Positions 42,448 to 53,037 of a stretch of 64,000 nucleotides of DNA are shown here, one piece after another; position 1 is the first letter of the stretch; every line of letters begins with the position of its first letter. The translations under genes were made by a program, and so were the position numbers. The stretch covers positions 1-64,000 of the forward strand of contig NZ_CAHLAR010000010.1 in the NCBI RefSeq assembly GCF_903652925.1, written 5' to 3'. The notes under the pieces were generated by a model. That model ran no database searches, had not been told where the DNA came from, and worked only from the letters and a program-made list of their open reading frames with translations. Source of the stretch: Achromobacter anxifer. Its GTDB lineage: Bacteria; Pseudomonadota; Gammaproteobacteria; Burkholderiales; Burkholderiaceae_B.

Positions 42448-43338
42448 ATGGCCCAAAACGCTTCCGTCCCGGGCGACGCCCTGGCCGCGCTGGTGGCACC
42501 GCCCGTCGACAGCACCCCTGACACGATCGACAGCGTGGCGTTCGCGCGCCTGTATGGCGAGCCGCTGTTCCAGATGCCCACGGACCTGTACATCCCCCCG
42601 GATGCGCTGGAAGTGTTCCTGGAAGCGTTTGAAGGGCCGCTGGACCTGCTGCTCTACCTGATCCGCAAGCAGAACTTCAATGTGCTGGACATCCCCATGG
42701 CGGATGTCACGCGGCAGTACCTGTCGTACGTGGAGCAGATCCGCATCCACAACCTGGAGCTGGCCGCCGAGTATCTGCTGATGGCGGCCATGCTCATCGA
42801 GATCAAGTCGCGCATGTTGCTGCCGGTCAAGAAGACCGACACCGGCGAAGAGCCCGAGGATCCGCGCGCGGAACTGGTGCGCCGCCTGCTCGAATACGAA
42901 CAGATGAAGCTGGCCGCGCAGAAGCTGGACGCCATGCCGCAGCTGGGCCGCGACTTCGTCAGCAGCCAGGCGGTGGCCGACCTGAGCGTGGAGCGCATGC
43001 TGCCCGAGGTCAGCGTGGACGACCTGCGCGCGGCCTGGGCCGACATCATGAAGCGGGCCAAGCTGAACCAGCACCATCACATCACGCGCGAACAACTGTC
43101 CGTGCGCGACCACATGACGCATATCCTGCGGCGCCTGAACGACGTGCGCTTCATGGAATTCGGCGACCTGTTCATGGAGCGCGTGCGCGAAGGCGCGCCG
43201 GCGGCGGTGGTCGTCGTGCATTTCATCGCCATGCTGGAGCTGGCCCGCGAGTCCCTGCTGGAAATCACGCAGGCCGAGCCCTATGCTCCCATCTATGTGC
43301 GCCTGGCCTATACCAGCGTGGCGGCGGTCGCGGCCTGA
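42448..43338 (+). CDS. scpA: Segregation and condensation protein A
   Basis: A 296-residue kleisin: FEGPLDLLLYLIRKQNFNVLDIPM near residue 55 binds SMC head or neck, YLLMAAMLIEIKSRMLLP follows, and the C-terminal winged helix is near VRFMEFGDLFMERVREGAPAAVVVVHFIAMLELAR. It works with SMC and ScpB in chromosome condensation. The first 40 residues are an extra N-terminal stretch relative to short homologues. panC follows after 36 bp. Confidence 0.95.
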   Translation: MAQNASVPGDALAALVAPPVDSTPDTIDSVAFARLYGEPLFQMPTDLYIPPDALEVFLEAFEGPLDLLLYLIRKQNFNVLDIPMADVTRQYLSYVEQIRIHNLELAAEYLLMAAMLIEIKSRMLLPVKKTDTGEEPEDPRAELVRRLLEYEQMKLAAQKLDAMPQLGRDFVSSQAVADLSVERMLPEVSVDDLRAAWADIMKRAKLNQHHHITREQLSVRDHMTHILRRLNDVRFMEFGDLFMERVREGAPAAVVVVHFIAMLELARESLLEITQAEPYAPIYVRLAYTSVAAVAA

Positions 43339-43344
43339 TCCTGA

Positions 43345-44229
<885 letters not shown>

Positions 44230-44342
44230 GGCGGCAAGGCCTGGGGGGCATTCATGTCACCCCCTGACAGAATTGCCAGCTTACTTCGCGGCGGGCGGCG
44301 GATCAGACTCGATGCAATCCCACATTGCAAGCGAGCCGCCCC

Positions 44343-44864
44343 ATGCAAGCGCCCCGTCCCGACCTGGAATCCGTACTTTCCTCCCTGACTCCCCGCGAAC
44401 GGGAGATCGTCGCCTACGTGGCCGCAGGCCGCCCCAACAAGGTCATCGCCATCGACCTGGGCATTTCGCTGCGCACGGTGGAGGCCCACCGCGCCCGCAT
44501 TTTCGCCAAGCTGCAAGTCCGCCATGCCATGCAACTGGCTTGCCGGCTGTGCGAGCACGGGCGGTCGGGCGCGTCTCCGGTGCTGGGGGCGTCCGGCGCG
44601 CCCGGAGCTGGCGCGGGCCGCGAGGGCCCGCCCCGCCAGGGCCTGTCCCGCCAGCAAGAGCACCCGGGCCCAGCGGTCCACGAATACGCGCTGCTTCCCA
44701 TGCCCCGGTTGGGCAGTGGCGTGCCAAGTCAGGTGCTGCATGAAGCGTCCGGACCGGAATACGGCCAGTATCAGGCGGGTCCCGCGCCACCTCAGTCCGA
44801 TCCGGGCGCTGGCCTTGCGCGTGACGCCGGACCGTTTCTGCCTGGCGCCGATGCTGGCGTTTGA
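44343..44864 (+). CDS. Orphan LuxR/FixJ-type HTH protein without receiver domain
   Basis: A 173-residue protein. Residues 10-70 are a clear GerE/LuxR helix-turn-helix: LTPREREIVAYVAAGRPNKVIAIDLGISLRTVEAHRARIF, closest to the FixJ branch. There is no phospho-acceptor receiver domain. After residue 80 the sequence is low-complexity Gly/Pro/Ala-rich and resembles no family. That half may be a frameshifted or non-functional extension, or a disordered tail. A TTG at 44325 is an alternative start. Neighbours panC and a lipoprotein give no hint of its targets. Confidence 0.65.
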   Translation: MQAPRPDLESVLSSLTPREREIVAYVAAGRPNKVIAIDLGISLRTVEAHRARIFAKLQVRHAMQLACRLCEHGRSGASPVLGASGAPGAGAGREGPPRQGLSRQQEHPGPAVHEYALLPMPRLGSGVPSQVLHEASGPEYGQYQAGPAPPQSDPGAGLARDAGPFLPGADAGV

Positions 44865-44970
44865 TACGGGCTCTGATGCTGGTTTCCGTCGCCTGCCGCC
44901 GCTGAATCACGGTTGCGCGCGTCTCCACCTTTCGGCAATGCGTCGGTTGCCAGATGGGCTAGCTCAAAAG

Positions 44971-45009
44971 CATCGGGCCTGATGAACGAGATGTTCGTCA
45001 GGCCCGATG
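44971..45009 (-). terminator. Intrinsic terminator of the lipoprotein gene
   Basis: A 12-bp perfect stem, CATCGGGCCTGA and TCAGGCCCGATG, has a loop that itself pairs GAAC/GTTC. On the minus strand it is followed by CTTTTG. It lies 46 bases after the lipoprotein stop codon. Confidence 0.7.
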
Positions 45010-45055
45010 TCGGGAGCCAGGATTGCGCGGCAGCCCTAGCGGCCGCCGGCGGACG

Positions 45056-45835
45056 TCAAGGGCACTTCGGCGCTGCCGCCTTGGCCAGTTCGTCGATCGG
45101 ATCCAGGTCCGGTTGGCGGGTCAGGTTGTAGTTCAGGTTGGGCGTCTGGCCGTCGATGGAGCGCACGCGCAGCACGTTGTTGGCGGCGACCACGAATTCG
45201 GCGCGGCCGTTGCCCTTGCTGTCCATCAGGATGACGCGCGAGGGGCGCTCGTCGGTGGCGTCCCAGCAGCCTTGCTCGGTTACCGGGGGGCCCTTCTTGG
45301 GGTCGTCTTCCAGGTAGGCCACGCGGCCGCGCCAGCGGCCGTTGGGCGCCAGGGTCAGCGTCACGCGCTGCGCCGTGCACTGCATGGCAGGCGAGAAGCA
45401 CGGCAGGGTGCCCATGTAGGTCTGCGGTTGCGGCACCAGGTTGTGAGCGGCGGCGCTGGGCATGGCGGGGTTGGCAGCGACCGGGGTGCTTGCGATCGGC
45501 GCGCTGGTCGAGCCGTGCTCGGTTTCGGCCGGGACGGCCTGGCCGTCCTCGGTGGTCTGGCCGCCGGCGGCAGCCTGGGCGGCCTGGTTCTGGTTCTTGC
45601 GGGGGGCGTCGGGCTTGAGCGCGATCTGCACTTGCGATGGCGCGCGGATGACGCTGCGGTAGCCGGCGCCCGAGCCCTGGTATTGCGCGTCGGTGACGGT
45701 GCTTTCGGCCGGAGGATCGTAATAGCCTTCCGTCTTTTGTTGGGCACAGCCGGCCGCGAACAAGGCTGTGCCTGCAAGCAACCCCATGACGCTGAGTTGG
45801 CGGGAGCGGGTACCGATTTCTACGCGCGCGGTCAT
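45056..45835 (-). CDS. NlpE-like hypothetical lipoprotein
   Basis: A 259-residue secreted protein with a lipobox near residue 30 (LFAAGC), so it is probably anchored to the outer membrane. A disordered Ala/Gln-rich linker (about 85-135) precedes a folded domain: TYMGTLPCFSPAMQCTAQRVTLTLAPNGRWRGRVAYLED, then QGCWDATDERPSRVILMD. The TxxGTLPC start and beta-rich pattern resemble the NlpE N-terminal domain of envelope-stress and copper-related lipoproteins, but the CxxC motif is replaced by a wider C-x6-C. Function unknown; single-gene transcript with a terminator. Confidence 0.75.
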   Translation of the reverse strand: MTARVEIGTRSRQLSVMGLLAGTALFAAGCAQQKTEGYYDPPAESTVTDAQYQGSGAGYRSVIRAPSQVQIALKPDAPRKNQNQAAQAAAGGQTTEDGQAVPAETEHGSTSAPIASTPVAANPAMPSAAAHNLVPQPQTYMGTLPCFSPAMQCTAQRVTLTLAPNGRWRGRVAYLEDDPKKGPPVTEQGCWDATDERPSRVILMDSKGNGRAEFVVAANNVLRVRSIDGQTPNLNYNLTRQPDLDPIDELAKAAAPKCP

Positions 45836-46029
45836 GGCAGCTTATCCGTGTGTTGAGTCTGTCTCCGATTTTACGCACTTATGCGAAGATTCGATACGTT
45901 CCCCTTAGCCGCTCTTGGGCATAGTCAACACTTTATGCACTATTTACGACATGACCGCCGCCGGTCCGCCTCGCGCAGCATCGCCAGCCTTGGCTGCGCC
46001 ACCGTTGCGGTCTTGCGCGGCGTGGGCGG

Positions 46030-46887
46030 ATGACGGCGATGCGGCATGTCTTCGATCTGCCCTTGGGCGTGTTCATCGCCCTGGCGGCGCTGGCGGGCCT
46101 GTTCGTCGGCAACTGGCTGACGCTGTTGACGCATCGCCTGCCGCGCATGATGGAACAGGAGTGGCAAGCCCACTGCCAGGATGCGGCCGGCAAGCCGCGG
46201 CCCGCGAGCCGCTACGGCTTGTGGTCGCCGCGCTCGCACTGTCCCGCCTGCGATGCGCCGGTGACCGGCTGGCGCCGGCTGCCGCTGTTGGGCTGGCTCA
46301 TGCTGCGCGGGCGTTGCGGCGCTTGCGGCGCGGCCATAGGCTGGCGCTACCCCGCCATCGAATTGCTGACCTGCGCCTTGTTCGTTGCCTGCGCCTGGCG
46401 CTTCGGCGCCACGCCGCTGGCCTTGTCCGCCATGGGCCTGTCGGCCATGCTGGTGACGCTGGCCTGGATCGATTTCGAATCGACGCTGCTGCCCGATGTG
46501 TTGACGCAGCCGTTGCTTTGGGCCGGCCTGCTGGTCAATCTGTTCGACGCCTACACCAGCGTGCAGATGGCGGTGGCCGGCGCGGTCGCGGGCTATGTCT
46601 TCCTGTGGGTTATCTTTCATGTATTCCGCCTGCTGACCGGACGCGAGGGCATGGGTTACGGCGACTTCAAGCTGCTGGCCGCCCTGGGCGCATGGTTCGG
46701 GCTGGAGGCGCTGCCGACGCTGTTGCTGAGCGCATCGCTGCTGGGCGTGCTGATCGGCGGCGCGCTGACCCTGAGCGGGCGCGCCAGCCGCGGACAGCCG
46801 CTGCCCTTCGGCCCCTATCTCGCGCTGGCGGGCGTCGTGACGCTGCTGGTGGGCGGCGAACAGGGACTGGGACAGTTTTTGCAGTAG
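46030..46887 (+). CDS. pilD: Prepilin peptidase (type IV leader peptidase, PilD/GspO)
   Basis: A 285-residue polytopic membrane aspartic protease. The N-terminal zinc-binding domain has CPAC and CGAC pairs near residues 77 and 99. The catalytic Asp residues are in AWIDFESTLLPD and GYGDFKLLAALGAWFG. It cleaves and N-methylates type IV pilins or type II secretion pseudopilins. It stands with coaE and zapD, the conserved betaproteobacterial order, without pilB or pilC in the window. ATG 46039 is an alternative start. Confidence 0.93.
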   Translation: MTAMRHVFDLPLGVFIALAALAGLFVGNWLTLLTHRLPRMMEQEWQAHCQDAAGKPRPASRYGLWSPRSHCPACDAPVTGWRRLPLLGWLMLRGRCGACGAAIGWRYPAIELLTCALFVACAWRFGATPLALSAMGLSAMLVTLAWIDFESTLLPDVLTQPLLWAGLLVNLFDAYTSVQMAVAGAVAGYVFLWVIFHVFRLLTGREGMGYGDFKLLAALGAWFGLEALPTLLLSASLLGVLIGGALTLSGRASRGQPLPFGPYLALAGVVTLLVGGEQGLGQFLQ

Positions 46888-46918
46888 GGCGGGTCATGCC
46901 CTGCATGGGACGGACGGA

Positions 46919-47548
46919 ATGTTGAAGATAGGTCTCACGGGCGGCATCGGATCGGGCAAGTCGCGGGTGGCGGACATGCTCGCCGAGTGGGGCGCCACGC
47001 TGGTCGATACCGACGAGATCGCGCGGGCGCTGACCGCCGCGGGCGGCGCGGCCATGCCCGCGATCGAACGCGAGTTCGGCCCGCGGGCGCTGACGCCCGA
47101 CGGCGCGCTGGACCGCGCATGGATGCGCGAGCAGGCGTTCTCGGATCCGCAGGTGCGCCAGCGGCTGGAAGCCGTGCTGCATCCCATCATCGGCCGCGAA
47201 ACCGAGAACCAGGCCGAGGCCGCAAGCGGCGTCTATCTGGTCTTCGTGGTGCCCTTGCTGGTGGAGTCGCTGCCACGCTGGCGTCCGCGCCTGGACCGCA
47301 TCTGCGTGGTGGACTGCGACCCCGAGACGCAGGTGGCCAGGGTGCGCCAGCGCAGCGGGCTGACGGAGCCTGCCATCAGGCGTATCATGGCGGCACAGGC
47401 TGCGCGGGCAAGCCGGCTGGAAGTTGCCGACGACGTCATACTCAATGACGCGGGAACGACGCCGGAACAATTGCGCGCGCAGGCGAAGACCCTGCATGAC
47501 CGCTGGCTGGCGCTGGCGAGCACGACGGGCCGGCAAGCCCCAGGTTGA
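46919..47548 (+). CDS. coaE: Dephospho-CoA kinase
   Basis: A 209-residue P-loop kinase: GLTGGIGSGKSRVADMLAEWGATLVDTDEIAR at the N-terminus, then VFVVPLLVE near 105 and RQRSGLTEPAIRRIMAAQ with the lid arginines. It phosphorylates dephospho-CoA in the last step of CoA synthesis. It starts 31 bp after pilD with a GGACGG site and precedes zapD. Confidence 0.95.
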   Translation: MLKIGLTGGIGSGKSRVADMLAEWGATLVDTDEIARALTAAGGAAMPAIEREFGPRALTPDGALDRAWMREQAFSDPQVRQRLEAVLHPIIGRETENQAEAASGVYLVFVVPLLVESLPRWRPRLDRICVVDCDPETQVARVRQRSGLTEPAIRRIMAAQAARASRLEVADDVILNDAGTTPEQLRAQAKTLHDRWLALASTTGRQAPG

Positions 47549-47608
47549 GCCGGCACCCCTGAATAATATTGGCCCGCCGGCCAAACACAGATGGGCCTGT
47601 AAAAAAGC

Positions 47609-48361
47609 GTGATTGTTTACGAATATCCCTTCAATGAGCGCATCCGCGCTTATCTGCGGCTGGAGTACCTGTTCGACAGGCTCTTCTTCTTTGCCCGCGA
47701 GGGGGACTCACGCCAGCACCAGGTTGCCGTCACCTCCCTGTTCGACCTGCTGGACGCCTGCGAGCGCACCGACGTCAAAGGCGCGGTGCTGCAGGACCTG
47801 GAACGCCAGCGCATGGCGCTGGTCGGGCTGCGCGACCACCCCGGCGTGGCGCAGGATGCGCTTGAAGCCATGCTGCGCGAAATGGAAAAGGTGACGACGG
47901 CCTTGGCCGCGCCTGGCAAGACCGGGCAGTCCCTGCGTGAAAACGAATGGTTGACCAGCCTGCGCGGACGCCTGTCCGTGCCGGGCAGCGCCACGCAGGT
48001 CGACATGCCGTCGTACTTCGCCTGGCAGAACAAACCCGAGGCCGCCCGCTGCGCAGATCTTCAGGCCTGGGTGTCGCCCTTCATTCCTCTCTTCGACGGC
48101 CTGACCCTGGCCCTGCGGCTGCTGCGCGAATCCGGCCGCAAGTCGGACATCGTCGGCGAGCAGGGCGCCTACCAGCAGATGCTGGGCGGCAAGCAGTTCC
48201 AGCTGCTGCGGGTCTGGCTGGACCCCGCCCAGGGCGTATTTCCCGAGATCAGTGCCAATAAGTATATGATCTGGATACGTTTTTCCACCCAGGACGGCGA
48301 ATTCAAGCCCCAGCAGGTGGCGCGCGACGTGCCCTTCCAGATGACCCTGTGCAATTCGTAG
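47609..48361 (+). CDS. zapD: Cell division protein ZapD
   Basis: A 250-residue all-helical and beta FtsZ-binding protein (DUF1342): VYEYPFNERIRAYLRLEYLFDRL at the N-terminus and FPEISANKYMIWIRFSTQDGEFKPQQ near the C-terminus. It cross-links FtsZ filaments. The start is GTG at 47609; the ribosome site is weak. The usual neighbour yacG (DNA gyrase inhibitor) does not follow, which differs from many relatives. Confidence 0.93.
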   Translation: MIVYEYPFNERIRAYLRLEYLFDRLFFFAREGDSRQHQVAVTSLFDLLDACERTDVKGAVLQDLERQRMALVGLRDHPGVAQDALEAMLREMEKVTTALAAPGKTGQSLRENEWLTSLRGRLSVPGSATQVDMPSYFAWQNKPEAARCADLQAWVSPFIPLFDGLTLALRLLRESGRKSDIVGEQGAYQQMLGGKQFQLLRVWLDPAQGVFPEISANKYMIWIRFSTQDGEFKPQQVARDVPFQMTLCNS

Positions 48362-48659
48362 GATGGGTGGAGCGCGAGCGCCTCTGAGCAAGAACAAGAT
48401 TGCCCAGCGCGCGTAACCGATCAGTAGTATCCGCAGGGAGCGGCAGTTGCCAGGCCCAAGAGTCGGATTCCCAAGAGATCGAGGACCATGTAACGGATTG
48501 CCTCTGCTGAACAATCGCGTTCAAGCGCAGGGGTCTCGCGCCCAGCCTGCCCCATCCCATATTCCTGTTGCGGCCAGTTTCAACTAGGGGTGGAGAGACT
48601 GGAAATCGAGACGGTCTAGTAGACAATACGGCTTTCTCCGCCAGTGCCGGAACTGTTCC
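48362..48659. other. Intergenic region between zapD and the RND operon
   Basis: 298 bases without a recognised gene. The first part, overlapping the zapD stop, reads gtaggatgggtggagcgcga, which I recall as resembling a short repeat spread in several proteobacteria; this cannot be verified here. The rest has no family signature. The last 50 bases hold the inverted repeat described for the efflux operon. No zinc-finger yacG reading frame (CPxCG) is present. Confidence 0.4.
48614..48624. promoter_or_regulatory. Inverted repeat upstream of the efflux operon
   Basis: GTCTA-G-TAGAC is a perfect 5-bp inverted repeat 36 bases before the mdtA start codon. It is placed where a repressor of the RND operon could bind. 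It is short, so chance occurrence is possible. Confidence 0.35.
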
Positions 48660-49928
48660 ATGCCCGATAGCCGTCCCGTATCTCCGCCCACCCGTTGGAC
48701 CCGCCGCCGCATCGTCGGTCTGGCGCTCGTATTGCTGGTCGTGGCGGGCATCGCCTGGCTGGTGCTGCGGCCTGCGGCCAAGCCGGGCGGGGCGGGCGCG
48801 CGGCCGGGCGGCGGCAGGCCCCCGGCGGGCGCCATGGCAACGCCGGCGGTGCCGGTGCGCATCGCCACGGCCGCCAAGCAGGACATCGACATTTACCTGA
48901 AGTCGCTGGGCACCGTCACGGCCTACAACACCGTCACCGTGCGCAGCCGGGTCAGCGGCGAGCTGGTGGAAGTGGCATTCCAGGAAGGCCAGTACGTGAA
49001 GGCCGGCGACCTGCTGGCGCAGGTGGATCCGCGGGCCTTCCAGGTGGCGCTGGACCAGGCGCGCGGCACGCAGATGCAGAACCAGGCCCAGCTGGAGAAC
49101 GCGCGGCGCGACCTGCAGCGCTATCAGGCGCTGTTCAAGCAGGACTCGATCGCCAAGCAGCAGGTCGACACCCAGGCGGCGCTGGTGCGCCAGTACGAAG
49201 GCACGGTCAAGAGCGACCAGGCCAATGTGGACAACGCCCGCCTGCAGCTGGACTACGCGCGAATCACGGCGCCGATCAGCGGCCGCCTGGGCTTGCGCCA
49301 GGTGGACCGCGGCAACCTGGTGTCCAGTTCCGATGCAAACGGCCTGGTGGTGATCACGCAGACCCAGCCGATCGCCGTGGTGTTCACGCTGCCCGAGACC
49401 CAGCTGCCCGAAGTGCGCGCCGAGCTCGCGGAGGGCAAGAAGCTGACCGTTGACGCCTACGACCGCGCCGACACCCGGCGCATCGCCACCGGCCAGCTGG
49501 AAACGCTGGACAACCAGATCGACGTGACCACCGGCACCCTGAAGATGAAGGCGCGTTTCGACAACGCCGACGACGCGCTCTTTCCGAATCAGTTCGTCAA
49601 CGTGCGCCTGCATGTGCTGACGCGCAAGGACGTCACCGCCATGCCCACCGCCGCCGTCCAGCAGGGCTCGGCCGGCGCCTTCGTGTTTCTGGTGCAGCCG
49701 GACGATACCGTGCAGGTGCGCCAGGTGAAGCTGGGCGCGGTCAATAACGGCATGGTGGCCGTCAACGAAGGACTGCAGCCCGGCGACCGGGTAGTGGTCG
49801 AAGGCACCGACCGCCTGCGCGCGGGCGCCAAGGTGGAAGTGGTGGGCGGCGCTGACGCCGTCCCGGCCGCCAGCAGCAAGAATCTGGGCGCCGGCGCCCC
49901 GGCCGGCACCACGCCGCCGTCGAAGTAA
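48660..49928 (+). CDS. mdtA: RND efflux periplasmic adaptor MdtA/MuxA
   Basis: A 422-residue membrane fusion protein: one N-terminal membrane anchor ([19 protein letters not shown], about 17-36), a short Pro/Gly-rich segment, biotinyl-lipoyl halves around [33 protein letters not shown] and [20 protein letters not shown], and beta-barrel and membrane-proximal domains to the C-terminus. It bridges the inner-membrane pumps MdtB/MdtC and the outer channel. The order adaptor, two pumps, channel is that of MdtABC-OprM/MuxABC-OpmB. Confidence 0.93.
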   Translation: MPDSRPVSPPTRWTRRRIVGLALVLLVVAGIAWLVLRPAAKPGGAGARPGGGRPPAGAMATPAVPVRIATAAKQDIDIYLKSLGTVTAYNTVTVRSRVSGELVEVAFQEGQYVKAGDLLAQVDPRAFQVALDQARGTQMQNQAQLENARRDLQRYQALFKQDSIAKQQVDTQAALVRQYEGTVKSDQANVDNARLQLDYARITAPISGRLGLRQVDRGNLVSSSDANGLVVITQTQPIAVVFTLPETQLPEVRAELAEGKKLTVDAYDRADTRRIATGQLETLDNQIDVTTGTLKMKARFDNADDALFPNQFVNVRLHVLTRKDVTAMPTAAVQQGSAGAFVFLVQPDDTVQVRQVKLGAVNNGMVAVNEGLQPGDRVVVEGTDRLRAGAKVEVVGGADAVPAASSKNLGAGAPAGTTPPSK

Positions 49929-49941
49929 GCCAGGAATTGCC

Positions 49942-52900
49942 GTGAGTCCGTCGCGCCTGTTCATTCTGCGTCCGGTGGCCACCACGCTGTCGATGGTGGC
50001 CATCCTGATCGCCGGTTTCATCGCCTACCGGCTACTGCCCGTTTCGGCCCTGCCGGAGGTGGACTATCCGACGATCCAGGTGGTGACGCTGTATCCGGGC
50101 GCCAGCCCCGATGTGATGACCTCGCTGGTGACCTCGCCGCTGGAGCGGCAGTTCGGGCAGATGCCGGGCCTGAACCAGATGTCTTCCACCAGTTCGGGCG
50201 GGGCGTCGGTCATCACGATGCAGTTCAACCTGAGCCTGCCGCTGGACGTGGCCGAGCAGCAGGTGCAGGCGGCGATCAATGCGGCATCGAACCTGCTGCC
50301 CAGCGACCTGCCGGTGCCGCCGACCTACAACAAGGTGAACCCGGCGGACGCGGCGGTGCTGACCCTGGCGATCACCTCGCCCACCATGCCGCTGCCGCAG
50401 GTGCGCGACTTGGTGGATACGCGCATCGCGCAGAAGCTGTCGCAGATCCCCGGCGTGGGCCTGGTCAGCGTGGCGGGCGGACAGCGGCCGGCGGTGCGGG
50501 TGCAGGTGAATCCGCAGGCGCTGGCGGCCAACGGCCTGTCGATGTCGGACCTGCGCACCGCCGTGGTCGGCGCCAACGTGAACCAGCCCAAGGGCAACCT
50601 GGACGGCCCGCTGCGCTCCACCACCATCAACGCCAACGACCAGCTCAAGACCCCCACCGACTACAACGACCTGATCATCGCGTACAAGAACAACGCGCCG
50701 CTGCGCCTGTCCGACGTGGCGCGGGCGGTGGAAGGCGCCGAGGACACGCGCCAGGCGGCCTGGGCCGGCGACAAGCCCGCCATCCTGCTCAACATCCAGC
50801 GCCAGCCGGGCGCCAACGTGATCGACGTGGTCAACCGGATCCAGACGCTGCTGCCGCAGCTGCGCGCCGCCTTGCCCGCGACCCTGGACGTGAGCGTGGT
50901 GTCCGACCGCACCCAGACCATCCGCGATTCGGTGGCCGACGTGCAGTTCGAAATGTTGCTGGCCGTGGCCCTGGTGGTCATGGTGACCTTCGTGTTCCTG
51001 CGCAGCGTGACGGCCACGCTGATCCCCAGCGTGGTCGTGCCGCTATCGCTGGTGGGCACCTTCGGCATCATGTACCTGGCCGGCTTCTCCATCAACAACC
51101 TGACCCTGATGGCGCTGACGATCGCCACGGGCTTCGTGGTGGACGACGCCATCGTCATGATCGAGAACATCGCCCGCCACATCGAAGAGGGCGAAACGCC
51201 GCTGCAGGCCGCGCTCAAGGGCGCCTCGCAGATCGGCTTCACGCTGATCTCGCTGACCTTTTCGCTGATCGCGGTGCTGATTCCGCTGCTCTTCATGACC
51301 GAAGTGGTCGGGCGGCTGTTCCGCGAGTTCGCCATCACGCTGGCGGTGTCCATCCTGATTTCGCTGGTGGTGTCGCTGACCTTGACGCCCATGATGTGCG
51401 CGCGCCTCTTGCGCGCCGAGTCCGAGCAGAAGCACGGCCGCTTCCATCAGTTCACGGGCGCCTTCATCGACCGCGTCATCGCCGGCTACGACCGCTGGCT
51501 GCAGGTCGTGCTGCGCCACCAGCCGCTGACCCTGATCGTGGCGCTGGCGACCTTCGCGCTGACCGTGCTGCTGTACATGGTGATCCCCAAGGGCTTCTTC
51601 CCGCAGCAGGACACCGGCCTGATCCAGGCCATCACCCAGGCGCCGCAGTCCATTTCCTTCCCGGCCATGGCCGAACGCCAGCGCGCCGCCGCCAGGCTGA
51701 TCCTGGAGGATCCGGATGTGCAGGCCGTGTCCTCGTTCATCGGCGTGGACGGCAGCAACGCCACTCTCAGCGCGGGGCGCATGCAGATCGCGCTGAAGCC
51801 GCAGTCCGAGCGCAAGGGCGACCTGCGCACGGTGATGGGACGGCTGGAGCAGGCCCTGGCCAAGCAGGACGGCTTGACGGTCTACATGCAGCCGGTGCAG
51901 GACCTGACCATTGAGGACCGCGTCAGCCGCACGCAGTACCAGATGACGCTGTCCAACCCCGACCTGAAGGTGCTAAGCGAGTGGACTCCCAAGCTGGTGG
52001 AGCGCCTGCGGCAGGTGCGCGGCCTGAAGGACGTGACCGACGACCTGCAGGACGACGGCCTGCAGACCTGGGTCGAAATCGACCGCGACGCGGCCTCGCG
52101 CCTGGGCATCACGGCCGCGGTGATCGACGAGGCGCTCTACAACGCCTTCGGCCAGCGGCTGATCTCCACCATCTTCACGCAGTCCAACCAGTACCGCGTG
52201 GTGCTGGAGGTGCAGCCGCAGTTCCAGGTGACGCCGGCCTCGCTGGGCCAGATCCACGTGCCGACCTCGACCGGCGCGCAGGTGCCGCTGTCGTCGGTGG
52301 CGCACATCAGCGAAGGCAAGACCGTGCTGGCCGTGAACCGGCTGGACCAGTTCCCCATGGTGACGGTGTCCTTCAACCTGGCGCCGGGCGCCTCGCTGTC
52401 CGGCGCGGTGGTGGACATCGCCGCGGCGGAAGCCGACATCGGCCTGCCCGCCGGCGTCGAGACGCGCTTCCAGGGCGCGGCGCTGGCGTTCCAGAATTCG
52501 CTGTCCAGCACCTTGTGGCTGATCCTGGCCGCGGTGGTGACGATGTACATCGTGCTGGGCGTGCTGTACGAAAGCTACATCCACCCCATCACCATCCTGT
52601 CCACGCTGCCCTCGGCCGGGGTGGGAGCGCTGCTGGCGCTCCTGATCAGCGGCACCGAGCTGGACATGATAGGCATCATCGGCATCATCCTGCTGATCGG
52701 CATCGTGAAGAAGAACGCCATCATGATGATCGACTTCGCGCTGGACGCGGAGCGCAAGCGCGGCCTGAGCCCGCGCGCGGCCATCCATGAGGCGGCGCTG
52801 CTGCGCTTCCGGCCCATCCTGATGACCACGCTGGCGGCCCTGTTCGGCGCCTTGCCGCTGATGCTGTCGTCCGGCACCGGCGCGGAGCTGCGCCAGCCGC

Positions 52901-53037
52901 TGGGCCTGGTGATGGTGGGCGGCCTGCTGCTGTCGCAAGTGCTGACCCTGTTCACCACGCCGGTCATCTACCTGATGTTCGACCGCATGTCGCGCCGCTG
53001 GCGCGGCATGCGGCAGGCGGCGGAGGACGCGTCATGA
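49942..53037 (+). CDS. mdtB: RND efflux transporter MdtB/MuxB
   Basis: A 1031-residue, 12-helix proton-driven pump: [22 protein letters not shown] at the N-terminus, [21 protein letters not shown] with the proton-relay Asp pair near residue 405, and [18 protein letters not shown] with the relay Lys near 920. Two large periplasmic loops carry the substrate pocket. With MdtC it forms a heterotrimeric pump, known in other bacteria to export bile salts and novobiocin-type drugs. The start is GTG behind AGGA. Confidence 0.95.
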   Translation: MSPSRLFILRPVATTLSMVAILIAGFIAYRLLPVSALPEVDYPTIQVVTLYPGASPDVMTSLVTSPLERQFGQMPGLNQMSSTSSGGASVITMQFNLSLPLDVAEQQVQAAINAASNLLPSDLPVPPTYNKVNPADAAVLTLAITSPTMPLPQVRDLVDTRIAQKLSQIPGVGLVSVAGGQRPAVRVQVNPQALAANGLSMSDLRTAVVGANVNQPKGNLDGPLRSTTINANDQLKTPTDYNDLIIAYKNNAPLRLSDVARAVEGAEDTRQAAWAGDKPAILLNIQRQPGANVIDVVNRIQTLLPQLRAALPATLDVSVVSDRTQTIRDSVADVQFEMLLAVALVVMVTFVFLRSVTATLIPSVVVPLSLVGTFGIMYLAGFSINNLTLMALTIATGFVVDDAIVMIENIARHIEEGETPLQAALKGASQIGFTLISLTFSLIAVLIPLLFMTEVVGRLFREFAITLAVSILISLVVSLTLTPMMCARLLRAESEQKHGRFHQFTGAFIDRVIAGYDRWLQVVLRHQPLTLIVALATFALTVLLYMVIPKGFFPQQDTGLIQAITQAPQSISFPAMAERQRAAARLILEDPDVQAVSSFIGVDGSNATLSAGRMQIALKPQSERKGDLRTVMGRLEQALAKQDGLTVYMQPVQDLTIEDRVSRTQYQMTLSNPDLKVLSEWTPKLVERLRQVRGLKDVTDDLQDDGLQTWVEIDRDAASRLGITAAVIDEALYNAFGQRLISTIFTQSNQYRVVLEVQPQFQVTPASLGQIHVPTSTGAQVPLSSVAHISEGKTVLAVNRLDQFPMVTVSFNLAPGASLSGAVVDIAAAEADIGLPAGVETRFQGAALAFQNSLSSTLWLILAAVVTMYIVLGVLYESYIHPITILSTLPSAGVGALLALLISGTELDMIGIIGIILLIGIVKKNAIMMIDFALDAERKRGLSPRAAIHEAALLRFRPILMTTLAALFGALPLMLSSGTGAELRQPLGLVMVGGLLLSQVLTLFTTPVIYLMFDRMSRRWRGMRQAAEDAS

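Noticed and set aside
44242-44265. GGGGG/CCCCC pair after panC as a terminator
   Set aside because: Only five G-C pairs with an 11-nt loop and no T-run; too weak to call.
44741-44982. Small plus-strand frame starting MKRPDRNTASIRR after the HTH gene
   Set aside because: Arg-rich with no recognisable family or ribosome site; overlaps the HTH gene end and may only be a shadow.
48362-48659. Possible tRNA or small RNA in the gap after zapD
   Set aside because: No T-loop GTTCRANYC or cloverleaf could be built, and no terminator hairpin is present.
48303-50021. Long minus-strand open frame across zapD end, the gap and mdtA
   Set aside because: It covers two evident genes on the opposite strand and has shadow composition; only the intergenic part is otherwise unexplained, and no motif was found there.
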